Of a stretch of 64,000 nt of DNA, positions 44,646-59,790 are shown in pieces. This DNA comes from Rosa chinensis (Eukaryota > Streptophyta > Magnoliopsida > Rosales > Rosaceae): contig NW_020126825.1 in NCBI RefSeq assembly GCF_002994745.2, forward strand, positions 62,001 to 126,000. The letters run 5' to 3'. The notes below the pieces were generated by a model. That model saw only the letters and a list, made by a program, of their open reading frames with translations, was not told the DNA's origin and did not search any database. The first letter of the stretch is position 1, and every line of letters begins with the position of its first letter. Both the position numbers and the translations under genes were made by a program.

Positions 44646-46060
44646 CTACCTCTCTCTCTCTCTCTTTACATGTTGACCTCTACGGTTCAGTGCACTCCTA
44701 TCTTGGCGGTTTCCTTCCTCTTTGGGGCGAGAATATGGATAAGAACATCTAGAATTATCCATTTTCTTTAGGTTTCGCTCTTTGCGCCCTCCCTTAGGGG
44801 CGCGACTATAATTAGACTCTGGAATTGGCTTTGCTCCCACGGGTCTAGAGTTATAGTTCTTCATAAGTATGTTGTCGTACTTTTCAGCTACGTTCATGGC
44901 TCCAATAAGATCATGAAATATTGTGATGCGTTCGGCATTGACATCAATTCGATAGTTCTTGGCTATCTTTAATGCAGAGACGGGGAAGGTAGAGAGAGTC
45001 TTCTTGATCAACATCGTATCAGTGATTTTCTATCCATAGAATTTCATCAAAGACTTGATACGAAGTGCTTTCGAATTATAGTCAAGTACAGACTTGAAAA
45101 ATCACATAAGCGGAGGCTATGCCATCTCACTTCTAAATCAGGAAGCAGGGAGTCACGAACATTGCCAAATCGCTGCTCGAGTTCTACCCATAGATTTCTA
45201 GGGTCTTCCTTATTGAGGTACTCATTCTGGGGCTCATCATTCATGTGCCTTGTCATGAGAATTATGGCTTTAGCTTCATTGGCCTCTCTCATAGCTCTGT
45301 TCGCTTCAAAAGCAGCAGCTTGTTAAGGAATAAGCACTTTCTGACTTGGGTCTCGGATAGGGCTGTCAATTTCGACACGACCCGATAACACGACTCGAAA
45401 CCCGCACGAAATAAAGTGGGTTGAACCCGCATGATTAAAAAGCAGGTCGGCCGTGGGTCAACCTGTCATGACCCATTTAATAAATGGGTCGGCCACGGGT
45501 CAACCCGCCAACACGAAGTGAACCCGTATAACCCAATTATGTTATACTTCTTCTTGAAATTTTAGACGTTGAGAGTATTTGATCATAGGATTAGACAATT
45601 TGAAATATTTTCCTTTATAATTATTGGATTTAATTATTTATGAATTATATATAATTATTTATATTATTCGTCTTCTGGAGTTTTTAGTGAATTTAATCAA
45701 TTTATGCATTTTTTAGTTAAATTGGTCATTTTGTCTAACACGACACGCGACCTATTTATTAAATGGGTTAAGTGGGTTGGAAACGGGTAACCCGTTTAAT
45801 AAATAGATTGGGTTTGAGTTTATATTTTTGACACGATTATTAAATGGGTTGGGTTTGGGTTAGTATCTTGCGACACGACAAATACCTTGACCTGACACGA
45901 ACCCAACCCGACACGACCCATTGACAGCCCTAGTCTCGGATCGTATCTAGGATCCCATCAGTCTTAAGATGCTGGTGCACATCACCGACCCACTTGTGGT
46001 ATCCTGTACCTATTGTCTCTATAAAGCGAAGCTCAACTTGTTCAGGTTACTTATCCTGAA
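44646..46060 (-). pseudogene. gag of copia element C, split by a hAT MITE
   Basis: The N-terminal part lies at about 46055-45933 (Q-V-E-L-R-F-I-E ... DVHQHLK). It is interrupted by the MITE at 45358-45932 and resumes with ANEAKAIILMTRHMNDEPQN and NLWVELEQRFGNVRDSLLPD (45292-45047). After another frame break, MLIKKTLSTFPVSALKIAKN runs to 44646 with a basic Arg-rich stretch. Homologous to the gag of element B. Confidence 0.8.
45358..45932. mobile_element. hAT-type MITE, 575 bp, inside gag of element C
   Basis: Ends TAGGGCTGTCAAT and, reversed, TAGGGCTGTCAATG. A perfect 8-bp duplication GTCTCGGA flanks it (45350-45357, 45933-45940). The interior is rich in 'cgacccg', 'acccgtttaataa' and 'acacgac' phrases. 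It shares the TAGGGCTG end with the element at 3332. Confidence 0.93.
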
Positions 46061-48801
46061 AAACAATAAAAGATTAGGGTCAGTTTCAACAAAAAGGCTA
46101 CCACGAAAACAATAAGAATTTCTGAGCGTAGTCGCTTCCAAGAAATTAGGAATGAAATTAGGAATTTCCGAGCATAGTCGCTTCCAAGAAATTCAATTCC
46201 AAAAGGGGTTGGATTAGATCGAAACAATGATGTTTGTGGTCGATCGTTTCTTCTTAACAAACTCTAAGTTTGGAGGACTCTACAAGCTCCAAGCTTGGAG
46301 TGAGCATAAACCCCCACAGTTCAGCTTAATTAGGTCTCCCTTATGATGAAGAAAGCGGGGGTAGAAGAAAGGAGTTTGCAAGTCCCTGAGAAAAGAATTA
46401 AAACTTCAAAAATGGGAACTTTTAGTAAACATTACCTCAAAATAGGTCGCCGGAGCTGACGTGGCATCGGATCTACTGACGTGGCAGAGCTAACGAGGTT
46501 GCTGAGGTGGTAGTGGGCCTGCTTTTGGGCTGCGTCAGTGGGCTTCTGGGCTTCTTTCTCTTCCTCTCTTTTTTTTTTTCCTTTTCTTCTTCTGCCGGTT
46601 CAAGTGTACAGATACTCAGGCAGCCGGTTCACATATTTTTAGGCCTGTTCCGAGGAAAATTTTTCCAGGTCCCGGATCCTGGGGCTAATTCACCGATTGT
46701 GGTGAAAGATGATAGTAAGAGGTGGACTGGAAAGGTGCAAACTGGGCAGGGGAGCTTTTGCTTCTTCTAGGCGCCGGTTCAGTATAAATCTGGCCGGTTC
46801 TTAGGGTGGGGCCGCCCGTTTTGGACTCTTGGGATTTGGGGCTTCAAGGTGTGCGGTGGAGGTTTCTAGAATTTGAAGGCTACGAATTTAGGATTTCAGG
46901 GTTAGAGCTTCGTGCTGATAACGTATTTAAGGAAAACTGAATTGGGGAGAGAATTGAGTAGTGCTTTCATTAATAATAGGGCCTCTTTATATAGAGGATT
47001 ATAAGACATAGAATCAGGGTTGTACAACACTATACCAAAAACTGCATCACACGACGGCAAAAAAATGTTGTGTGATTTAGAGACTCACCGTCGTCTATCT
47101 AGATGTTGTCTGATGAAAACTCAGATGACGGTGAATTCACCGTTGTGTGAGATGCAATCAGTCGACATATATTCATTTGCACCATTGTCCCAGAACTCGA
47201 CAGATGCCAGGCACAGCCATGTGCAACAATTCACGCAACAAAACTTGTTTTTATGCCGTTGTGGGTTAAGATTCTCATACAACTTTTTTTAATTATTCTG
47301 TTGTGTGATTTAGATTGGGACAACTGAGTTCTAGCCTTTTATGTTATATGAGATTAGTTAGTCGTTAAAATCCATTGTGTGATATATATAATTGCGTTGT
47401 GTGAATACCCAAATTTTGAATGGATATAAATTAATAGTGAACAATTGAAATACAAATTGAATGCAAACCATCAAATGATCAACATTTGTACCAAAATCAT
47501 TGTGATACATCAATTCATCAAATATTGAATTTAAGGAACATTGCTAAAGCATTCATACATCTCATAGACTAAAAAGCATTTAAGTTTCCTGGTTAAGTTT
47601 TACATGATAAAACAAAATATGGCTTGCTGCATTAATGCTTGGTACTCCACGCTCGATCTCCCAAAGACTCTTTATGTAACATTCCACCATATAGTTCCTG
47701 ACACAATTAACAAATGCAATGAAAACAAGAGGGATAATGCCTTACTATCTATATAATATACAAGCATTTTCAAATTAAACAATTTATAATATACAAGCAA
47801 GAAAGAAACAGAGAGTGACCTTCTGGGGCATAACAGTAAAAAACACATAAACCTCGCCTTCAAAAGAGAGAGTGAGCTCACTAGTCCACGACAACAAGAA
47901 CTCGTGCCCCAGACTTCCACCTTATTACCAGCAATGATGTTGTCCCCATTTATTCACAGCAAGTCTCAACCACTTGGCCAAGCTTGTAGCAGATGATCAA
48001 ATCCAACAAATATATACTAACCAAAAGTGCAATTATGACTATATAGAAACCCCCAGCAAGATTGACCGATGCTTCTAGCTCTTTAAGCACTTGCTGGCAC
48101 TACAATTTGTTTGCACCAGATATTATATTAAAAGGAACACTGAACTCCATATTATGCTCAGAGCGTTACAAAATTATAAAGATATTGAGAAAATTTGGTA
48201 AATATTTCTTCCAGTGACCATTATCTCTTACTAATCACCAAATTTAAAAAAAAAATGCATGTTTTATTACTTTTGACAGCATGAAGGTTTACTTTGTTAA
48301 CAAGGCTAGAGCGTACTACTTACACTAACCTCTATCTTTATTTTATTAAAGTGCAATCCAAGAAAAATTACATATGATGACCATGATGCTTGCACTATGT
48401 GAGCAGACTATGTAAAACTCACTTGGCGAATCGCATTGTCCCCTCAGAAGCCAGTTCATTGTGTTTAGCTTTAACTGCCTAGTACAAATGGGCGATGTAG
48501 GGACAAGCAGATTATTTGCTCAAAGATGAATATCAGTACGAGCAACAGATCATTTGGAGTTGGTGCTAAACGAGTTTGATATTGGGGAATATATTTTATC
48601 TTAAACCAATGATCAAGTCAGGAAACAAAAAGGAAAATTAGTGCCGCTTTCTTCTTTGATGATGTTTAAGTGTTTAACACCAGCTTCAAAATACTAACAT
48701 TTAGTCCTACAAGTAAACTATTGCTATACAAAGACCAAGACCAAGAACATGCATACAAACAATACCACAAATTAAGCTCAAAGTATAATAGAAGAACTTA
48801 C

Positions 48802-48949
48802 AAGGATCAGGTTTTGTGAAAATGGACCGAATTACTAGTAGCACCTTTGTAATCGTTGGAGCTGGACTCCAACCATCCTTTACGATTTCCAAACTTACAT
48901 TACCAGAAGAATCAACATTGCAATGGAAGACTAGAGTCCTGAATACGAT
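48802..48949 (-). pseudogene. captured exon of a COP10-like ubiquitin E2-variant gene
   Basis: On the minus strand an exon bounded by a TTGCAG acceptor and a GTAAGT donor encodes VFRTLVFHCNVDSSGNVSLE followed by DGWSPAPTITKVLLVIRSIF and KPDP. This is the core of the ubiquitin-conjugating (UBC) fold. Where active E2 enzymes have the catalytic Cys, this has Ser, as in COP10, the E2 variant of the plant CDD photomorphogenesis complex (family knowledge). Only one exon is present, so it is a gene fragment carried by the CACTA element. Confidence 0.75.
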
Positions 48950-50142
48950 CTGCAACACCAATCCTTTTAAGAAGAGAAATAATAAAATAAAAGAATACTA
49001 GCATCAAATAAGTGAATCAATCACACAGATAACCTGCTGACCTCCAGTAATTTTAATTTCATACATATACATTTTATTCTTAAGATCAATATTTGTACAT
49101 TGATTAATGAAATCAGTACCAAGGCTATTGCTTATTAGTCCCATTAATGACCTGAACGAAAAGTTGAATAATCACTTCATTACTTTGTTTTTGGCATAGT
49201 ATCAGTGTCAGAATTTATATATAACCTTATGATGTATCTTTGGATGTAGAGATAAACTATAGATATAAAATTATTCCCCATCAGACACCAAGTCATGCAT
49301 AGGATATATAAGATCATCAACAATAACTATGATCATTGAACAAAATAAACATGAAGCAAAGAGCCATTTGAATACCCAATTAGACGATATCCGGTAAATA
49401 TTTCATTCAACTCCATTCTAGCATGAACCAAATGAGTAGTGCAATACCATCCGAAAACCATCAAAGAGCAAAAATGGCATCATCAACTAGAAATACAAGA
49501 AAAACGAAGCCATGCTACTTGCTAATGGATTCCCAGCCATTCTAGTTTCACTACAAAGAAAGACTGCAAAGTTGGTCCTACACTAAAACCTATGATCGAA
49601 TTGCAGATTTGACTTTCTAAGATGCAAAACAAAAGGACAACCAAAAAGAAACCTAAATTCATGACCGATCATATAAAGCACACCAACAACCTTCTACTCA
49701 TCTACAATATATTAATTTCCAGCACCCAAGTAATAAGAAAGCTAAAAAAATATTGTTTTTCCCACCCAACTAAAGTGAAGGGTTCTGTGAGGCATAACAT
49801 TGAACAGGTGGTGTGAGCTAGAAAAAAGAAGACCGCTCTAAACACAACCTAGTTCTAAAACAAGCAGAATATTATATGTATTTCAATTCTAGAAACTGCA
49901 TGCACATTCACAAATGAATCAAAATCTCAATAATCAAGCCATATGAAAAGGATGTATTTCCAGACTCATACCAGATATCACCCAAATCCGATGAAACTAG
50001 GCTGCAATACTATAAAAATAAAATAAAAATTATAAGCATATCTCAATTCATAGTACCAGAAGCATATCCAATTCAGCCTATGACCATATCTCAATAAACC
50101 AGAAGAATGGGATCTCAGTAAACCATATGCAGAATGATAAAC

Positions 50143-50727
50143 CATTTACTGAAGCAACAGCATCCATGTTCTCCCTTATCCACTTGAAATCTATCACTTT
50201 CCACTGCAGTTTCACACCTATAATCCCAAAAAAAAAAAAAAAATTTAACTAAATATAATCTAAAGAACTCTACTTTATTCAAAAACCCAACGAGTTTATG
50301 AAAAGAGAGAACCATTCTCATCTGGGCTTGTTGCTTTTGGTGCTATAGCGACACTGGCTTGTACGGCCGAGGCTAAGAAGCCCTTGACGAAGAAGAGAGG
50401 AACTTGAGGTCTTGGTGTGTGGCTATGACAGTAGAGGAAGGTTTTGGATAATGGTTTGAAAACGGAGAGTAAAGAAGAAGAAGGTGAAGGAATTGCGGCG
50501 AGCTTGAGGGTTTGTAACATGAAGAAACCAACCGAACTTATTGGGGATATCCTCATCGTCGTCAGATTCATTCTCATCTTACTCTTCGATGGTTCTGAAA
50601 TGACGACGTGCAGCAGCGGCGACACCGCATCCTCAATGCCAGAAGAATCGGGAATTGAGGTAACCGCCTCAGCGCCGTCGTCACGCTTAAGAGGCTCAGA
50701 ATTTGCACTTTCCGTGTTGTTGCTCAT
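50143..50727 (-). pseudogene. captured 5' exons of an organellar seryl-tRNA synthetase gene (chimeric)
   Basis: On the minus strand, ATG at 50520 opens a transit-peptide-like sequence (LQTLKLAAIPSPSSSLLSVF ...) running to a donor at 50312. A second exon (50217-50143) reads QWKVIDFKWIRENMDAVA, the start of the mature organellar SerRS (OVA7-type) with its N-terminal tRNA-binding arm. The enzyme would charge tRNA-Ser in plastids and mitochondria, but the catalytic domain is absent. The upstream in-frame part (50727-50521, MSNNTESANSEPLKRDDGAE...) does not belong to SerRS as far as I can tell, so this looks like a fusion of two captured pieces. Confidence 0.75.
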
Positions 50728-51770
50728 CTCACTGCTGCTCGATTACTCGAAACCCTAAAGTGTTCAATTCAAATCCCATTTTTTCAATTGAGGAAAACTT
50801 CGGTATGGATTTCGAAAAATTGAGTGGAAAATGGGGGAAATTGCGGGATTGAATTAGTGGTTTGGATTTAGAGATTTGGATTACAAGTGAGGAGGGCACA
50901 GGATTTGCATTTTGGATAAGAAGGGGAACGGAAAGTGGCGAAGATGACCGAGGGTCGAGACGGGTCGACAGGTTTGAGAGGGTCAAGAGAGAGGTTTTGT
51001 TTTCTTTTTTATCCACTTTACAATTAGGTCGAGATATGGCTAGATTTTGGGACACAATTAACCCTCAATAAATTCTCTAGGTCACTCCCACAATGATTAT
51101 GTAACATACTGTTGTAGGAGCGCACGAATACAAAATCAAAATGTCAAAACATGGAGGGAAATATGCCGCGTATAACATTTTGGCTCAAAATGTTGCTGCC
51201 CAGTTCCAAGTTCACACAACATAAAATCTTAAATCTGTTGTACAATTATAGCAGCTTACACTAGGCCTATCTAAGGGAAGACATTCAAGCTTCCTCAAAC
51301 GTAATTTGGTGCTTAGTTTTTCAATCACATACACAACGGAAATAGTGAAACCCATTGTACCTAGTAACCCAAATGTCAGTGTTTTAAGAGCCAACCAAGA
51401 CTCTAAAGTGGAGGGAAATCTGCCGCTAAATTTTTTAAGACTCAGACGACGAACAATGGTTAATTCCATTGTGCAACCTAGTTCTGATAAAAAAGTTAGC
51501 ACTTTGTTGACATTCACACAATAAAATATCACTAATACCGTTGTACAATAGAGCTTACTAAAACACACAACAGATGATTTTCGTTTCGTTGTGTGATTAG
51601 TGTTGTGTGATTAACTTTTTGGTGTAGTGCAAGGAAATATAATCGTACAATTAATCGGATATCTATGAATATCTCCGAGAATATCTCTAATTCAAAACTC
51701 TATTACAACTAGGTCAAGTAACCTAAAGTTTGAGCCAGACACATATTCTGGATTTACTTGGAACATGAAT

Positions 51771-52495
51771 GAGTTTTTCCTAATAGGAGCTTCATTTTTT
51801 GGGTTTTTTTCAAAAAAAAAAATGATCAACGTACCATAAGATGGTTAGAGCCAAACACTAGCATACCAATTGAGTCTCGACGAATAAGTACACCTAATAA
51901 GATTCGACTTAATCTTGTTATCACCTAATTAAATGAACACAGGAAGTATATATATTACATATCATCTGAAAACAGATCGAAGTCGACAAACAAGGAATTG
52001 GTTATCTGCACGTATTCAGAATGGTTTAACCTTTAAACTTTAAACAATCGATGTATTTTTAAATGAGAGTAATATTGGAGGTGAATTAATGTAATCGCGA
52101 GCTATGAGCTGCTGATCGTAAGGTTCACGTTAGTTAAGCATTTGTTCAGCTACCTCTACTATCAACAGCTCATTACAAAACTGGTTAAATTAAAGAATGC
52201 ATGAAAGAGACCAGAGGCCAACCGATCGAAAATTAAACAAAGTTGGATTTAATTAGGTAAATTCTATAGCGATTACCGAGTCAACTAGGCCGGCCTTCAT
52301 GACAGATGGGTGTATGATTGTTTATCCAATTTGATGAAAGCTAGCAAGTTTAATACCATTTGCTTTCTATCTATATATCTACCACCCTCCATGAATACGT
52401 ACAGAAAGCGTGCTAAGTTCTCAGCTTGCTCATTTTTTTTCTTCGAAAATCTAATTGGTTGATCGATTAGTTCTTACTAGAGTTGTACAGAAATC
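51771..52495 (+). other. upstream region of the CCoAOMT-like gene
   Basis: Begins with the repeat remnant described at 40181. A CCAAT (52326-52330) and a TATATAT (52372-52378) lie 166 and about 120 bases before the ATG, at plausible promoter spacing. No other gene is seen. Confidence 0.5.
52372..52378 (+). promoter_or_regulatory. probable TATA box of the CCoAOMT-like gene
   Basis: TATATAT within 'atctatatatctacc', about 120 bases before the start codon, with CCAAT 42 bases further upstream. Confidence 0.5.
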
Positions 52496-54735
<2,240 letters not shown>

Positions 54736-57719
54736 TAAGAACAAGCTAGTACTAGCTACTCCCATGTACGTTGAGGCTCTCCGTCTCTAGTAAAGAATCC
54801 TTTCTTCAATTAATTAATTCTCTACCAAAAGACTTCGAACAATGTTATAATCAATATACAACAAGATTTACCTTCTTTCTGAAATTATTACATGTGTATG
54901 AACTACATTAAAATGAAAATTAAAACTAGATGTAATAAGATATAAGAAAGAGAGTTTCTATTAAGAGCTCTTAATCTACTTACTAGACCTACTCCATTTT
55001 TTAATTATTCCTTATATGAAAAGACTATAACAGACAACAAAATATTAAGAACAAATATATTTTTTTGTTCTCTCTCCAAAGCTTTATAATAATATAAACA
55101 CAATTTTATTTCAATTTTCAAATCTCATTTATGATTTTATTTGTTCATGAAAGCTTCTGAAGCAAAAAAAAGATTCAAAAGATAATGCATTCAAAATTAC
55201 TTGGTGAATTATACAAGAACAAAACTATAATGCAATAGAAAAAATATTAGATAAATGTTCCTCTCATTAGTATTACAAGATCATGAAACTGAGTATAAAC
55301 TAAACCAAATAAGCTTGTGAAGTGGTATATAAGATAATGTTATATAAAAATAATTAAATGAGCAAATTTAATTTTTGTAACCATAAAACATGAAAAATTA
55401 GGTTTGAAAACAATTATGGTAATATTTTTTAATTAGTTATCAAACTATGACTTTTTTTTAATAATTATTTCAATTTTTCTTTTTTTGGCAAACAAACAAT
55501 TATGGGAGCAATAAAACTCATCTTTAATGCTTGGAACATTCCATTTATAAGTAAGGTTAAGTTAGGTATTTGAAAGAGATTTAGATAACAAATTTTACTT
55601 TTTAAAAAGCAAATAAGAGGTGTAAAAAGCATGAGAGGTCAAAATGAGCAAATATGGATGTTCCAATATAAAAACTCTATCAGAAATAACCCGGTTAAAA
55701 TATAAATTGATGCAAGAATTAATGCACAATGGATACAAGCTGCGCGCTGTAAAAAGTTGCCAATAGTATGGCCTGATCATAAAAGGGCAATTTTCTATCA
55801 ATGTGGCCAATGATATTACCGACCAATTAATCTTATTCTACATATAACCTACACTGAACAGAGAGCAATCTTCCACGTTTGTTATCAATGGTATGATCAA
55901 TCATGATCGATAGAGCAATTTTTCACCAATGTAACAGGAAATATAATCAATCAAGCATATTCCTCGCAAAACTATACGCCGATCAAAGGCAATCTAACCA
56001 ATCTTCCACATGAGGGTTATGAAAGACCTAAACAAAAATCCACATGAAACTTCAAAAATACGCCCAATCCTGCCCGGATCCGACTAGGATCCCAAATTCG
56101 AACACCACGACTCTAACGCCCGTCGTCATCAACGGCCTGCCACAAGACCTCACCACCTGGAGGATAAAAGTCAATCTATATGTAAGTGAATGTGAAGAGT
56201 ACAATACGTACATAATGCATAGATGCAATAATCTGTCGAACAATAAGAAACATAGCTAGATGCTGAAGTGCCTCTGGAATTAAAAGTGACCAGACCAGAC
56301 GCAAAATCGCATCAAAACAATGGAGGTGAATAGTAAAACTGGAGTACCCTAGTGCCATAAGGTTCGTGACAAACAATATCAATGATAATGTATTTGCATG
56401 CACAAAGGAATGTGGTTGATGATGAGCTGATCGATGACCCTAGTGGTCAAAACAGTTAATTTATCTAATCCATTAGGTTACTGAGCGTCGAGATCAGTGT
56501 CGCCTAACATAGGCAGCGGCGACCTGGATTTTGGTTTAAGGCATTTGGGTTCGAGAAGTCGTGGGAAATATGTATATTACGATTATGTAGCTTTAACTTA
56601 TATGATACATACAATGCCCAGTTTTGCGATTGAGAGGACCTCGACTTGCAGGTTAGTTATTATGTAATTCTCAGTCGTTGTTATGCTTGCATGAGAACTG
56701 TAGTCAAGTCTTCTTCTGCTAAATGAGTTTTTTTTTTTTTCATTTTATTGTAGAAGACAATCAATTTGATTAGAGATCAAAAATTTTTAACGTGAGCTCA
56801 TTAAGAAACTCTTATATGTTTACTTAGATTATTGCTTCAGAAGGCACCCCAGAAAAGGCCGGGTTTGTGTTCATTAAAGAGGGAAGATATTCAATAAGCT
56901 TGTCCCATCCCGTAGTACAGATGAAAAGGGTTTGTGTTCTATATATTGTCATTGAATTGAGACCTTGAATGTAGTGTCAACCCTTATCATAGTTCTCCAA
57001 AACTGGAAAACATGTACACTAGAGACTATATATCAAGTCGATCTCTCTTGAGTTTTATGTCACTCTTTACTTGTCACACATAGCTATAAAAACCTTGCAT
57101 ATATATATATATACACACACAATGAATTAATGCCAGACCATCCTATTTTGAGTGTGATCTTGTTGCAGTTTTTGGTATCTATTTAACGTGAAAATTGTTA
57201 CAGGGTTCATTGAACTAGAAGGCGATGATGATATATAGGATATTTTCCCCTCAGTGCGACACCAGAGAAGGAAGGAGACTGAGGATGATAAAGTACAAGA
57301 TCCACTATGGTGATCGGGAAACAAACTTTGAAGAGATATAACCTGTGTAAAGTTTGTGATCTTCGGCGACAATAAGCTTTTGTACATAGTAATTTGGAAT
57401 ATCTTTTATGGTTCTTGTTGCATATGGTTAATTAGAGCGATGAACAACTCAAACTCTTGGGAGAAAGTGACGAATGAAAGTGTAGAACTGTTCTAGGATA
57501 ACAGAGTTTTTGTACTAGTGCTTTTCAAGCTTCGATCATCACGATAATTACGTTGTGTTTTGTTTGTGTAGGCGTGGCACTGATGGCAGGCTAACGTGAT
57601 TTTCATTGAATTGTTTAAACGGAGTAATTATTTATACACCCTACATGTCTACTGAAAAGCTTATACCCTATACTCAAGATTGTTTGCAATGTCGTATACT
57701 ATTCCAAGAAAAAAAAATG
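54736..57719. other. intergenic DNA with possible decayed gene pieces
   Basis: Mostly AT-rich. Two exon-like pieces stand out. At 56044-56180 a frame reads VVINGLPQDLTTWRIKVNLY and ends at a GTAAGT donor. At 56829-56930 a TTACTTAG acceptor precedes IIASEGTPEKAGFVFIKEGR. I cannot name a family or join them. A mixed (AT)n(AC)n microsatellite lies at 57097-57121. Confidence 0.35.
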
Positions 57720-59504
57720 TAGGACTAAATTTAGTTTTAGATTTTGAGTCGATCTTCACTTCAGTCCCTCATCTTTTTTTTTTTTAATTACGTTGATCCA
57801 TGGAGTTCCAATTTCCATCACCTGATTCCAAATTTCAAAATTAGCTCCAAATATGACGTCATAAGCTGAGTTGGCCCGACATGAGGGCCTACTTTTCAGA
57901 AGTTGACCCTCAATTTGGATGAAATGTCCAAACTACTCTCCTCTCCAAAATCCAACAACCCTCTCTCTAACCCCAAAAACCCAGATCCTTTTGTAGCTCT
58001 GCTGAACCGCCACTATGAGTGCAACCACACCTACTCAACCGCCACCATGTGCTCAATCTAACCAACATGTATTGATACCCCAAAAATCACAATTCATACC
58101 CATTTGATATCCAAAGTCCAATACAAAATTATGAAACGAGTAATGCCCGAAAACACAAATTATGGGCTTTAAGCTAGATATAATTCCAGATCTCATATAT
58201 AACTTCGATTTCTTCTTACCAAGCTTAATACCATGCTCGTGGACCCAAGGCACAATCATGCTTTTGGAGCTTGCAAGATTGAGTGTGGTGTGGAAGGTTA
58301 CGGAAATACATGAGGCCCATTATCGATTCCGATTGTTGGAGATTTTGGACTTGGGACTAAAATCCAGGCCCAACAATCTAAATCCTCACATGAGCATACA
58401 AAAATGAGAGAATCCAAACCCATAAGTTTAAATACGATTATTTTCCCTAACCATAAAACCAATAGCTTTTCCAGCCACACAAAGAATAGTACTTGCTTTT
58501 ACCCAGCAGTAACTCATCTTCTTCTACGCCAAATGCAAAGCCTTAACCAAATCTCTTCTTTTATTTAATCTCAGTTCTAGCTTGCTACAAGCTATTCCAA
58601 AAGTAGCGTGTAGCTCTTCCCAATGAGATATAGCAGCTATTCTCAGCTCTCCTTTATAAATTCAACCTAGAAATTAACCACAGCAGCTCTTCTTAGAAGT
58701 TTGTTGCTCCAATTCCATAGTCCATGTAAAATAGTACACAAACACCTCCTCTAAGTCATTTGGTTATTGCCTTGTTCTCTAGATTTGGCTTTAACATTGT
58801 AGTTCTCTTTCAAGTTCAATAGCTTTCTCCCATGAACTTGTATCTTGGCCTCAGCACCTCCAGCCTAGAAATTAAGGCTTCTGGTTGCTGCAGAGGCAGA
58901 ACACAACCTCCAAGCAACCCATACAAGCTCTAAACAATACATCTTTCAAGCAAGCCAAGCATTCCCAGCCTCCAATCCAAAACCATTTTCAAGCTCTGAA
59001 CGGCCTTAAACCCATAAGTCATCCCCAAAAATCCATTCTTTTTTCACCGCAGTAGACAACACCGTAGCAAACCTCTCACCGCATCAAATCTCTCATCTTT
59101 TGCAACTCATGTGTTTTTAGCTCCCACGCCACATGCCTTCTTACAAGCCTTTTCATGTACTTTGCTCATCTATCAGACTATCAAAGCTATATCAAGTTTC
59201 TGCATACATATCACAAGGAGTATGCCACCGCAACAGGCCAACATTACTGCGGGGGAGCTTAAGGGAAGATGCTATAAAGCTTCTTGAAGATTTAGGCCCA
59301 GTTCCTGAACTTAGAAGGGGTAAATAGAGGAGAGCAAGCCAATCAAGTAATCCTAGCAGCCTCTTTACAAATCCACCACAACATGTTATAAATATCATTG
59401 TGAGCACAATAGTTCTTGAGGGTTTTCATACACCGGAACACTTGCATACAGTGCTCCACCGAGCCAAACAATTTCCAATTTCACATATCCAATCGCAAAG
59501 AATA

Positions 59505-59790
59505 CTAACAGTTCTCATCAAGAATGAACCTTACTCTAATTAGGATGGGAAAGTTCTTCCTAGCGAAGCATCCGACCCATCTGTTGAGCACATCTTCAAT
59601 GCCGTCTCTGCTATGGAGCTGATAGACTCGATTGATAAAGTTAGAGATGACCCAGTCCTTCTGGAAATGCTCCATTTCGACGCGTAAGTGGTGGTGTTTT
59701 GGAATGTCGATCTCGCTTCCTGAAACCACCAATATGAGTGGAGAGGTTGTGAGTGTTGTTGTCGTAGTCGACGGAGACGTGCTTCTTCTC
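59505..59790 (-). other. open minus-strand frame, unrecognised, cut by the solo LTR
   Basis: Reads RVEMEHFQKDWVISNFINRV, then YQLHSRDGIEDVLNRWVGC and NFPILIRVRF. It ends at 59505. The composition looks like a real protein but I do not recognise it. The LTR insertion at 59791 interrupts it upstream; the continuation, if any, would be at 62701 and beyond. Probably another captured gene piece. Confidence 0.35.

Larger units (their letters stand above)
47028..51629. mobile_element. CACTA (En/Spm) transposon with captured gene exons, 4602 bp
   Basis: Starts CACTATACCAAAAACTG. The reversed end starts CACTACACCAAAAAGTT. A CAA duplication flanks it (47025-47027, 51630-51632), and removing the element restores 'gttgtacaaggaaa' of the LTR. 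Subterminal zones (47050-47400, 51180-51620) carry many copies of GTTGTGTGA and its complement, the expected transposase-binding clusters. No transposase is encoded. Instead the interior holds spliced fragments of at least two host genes on the minus strand. Confidence 0.93.
40334..51765 (-). mobile_element. copia element C, full-length but decayed, with nested hAT MITE and CACTA
   Basis: Minus-strand element of the same family as element B. The 3' LTR is 40334-40565. The 5' LTR is 46924-47027 plus 51633-51765, split by a CACTA transposon. Flanks GGAAT and TGAAT share four of five bases. The primer-site region CGTTATCAGCACGAAG lies just inside the 5' LTR. Minus-strand order from 46.9 to 40.6 kb is gag, protease, gag-pre-integrase, integrase, RT and RNase H, all in broken frames. 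Confidence 0.85.

Noticed and set aside
46507..46770. 87-codon hydrophobic frame resembling a membrane protein
   Set aside because: It lies in the leader between the LTR and gag of copia element C, on the opposite strand; T-rich DNA gives Phe/Leu runs.
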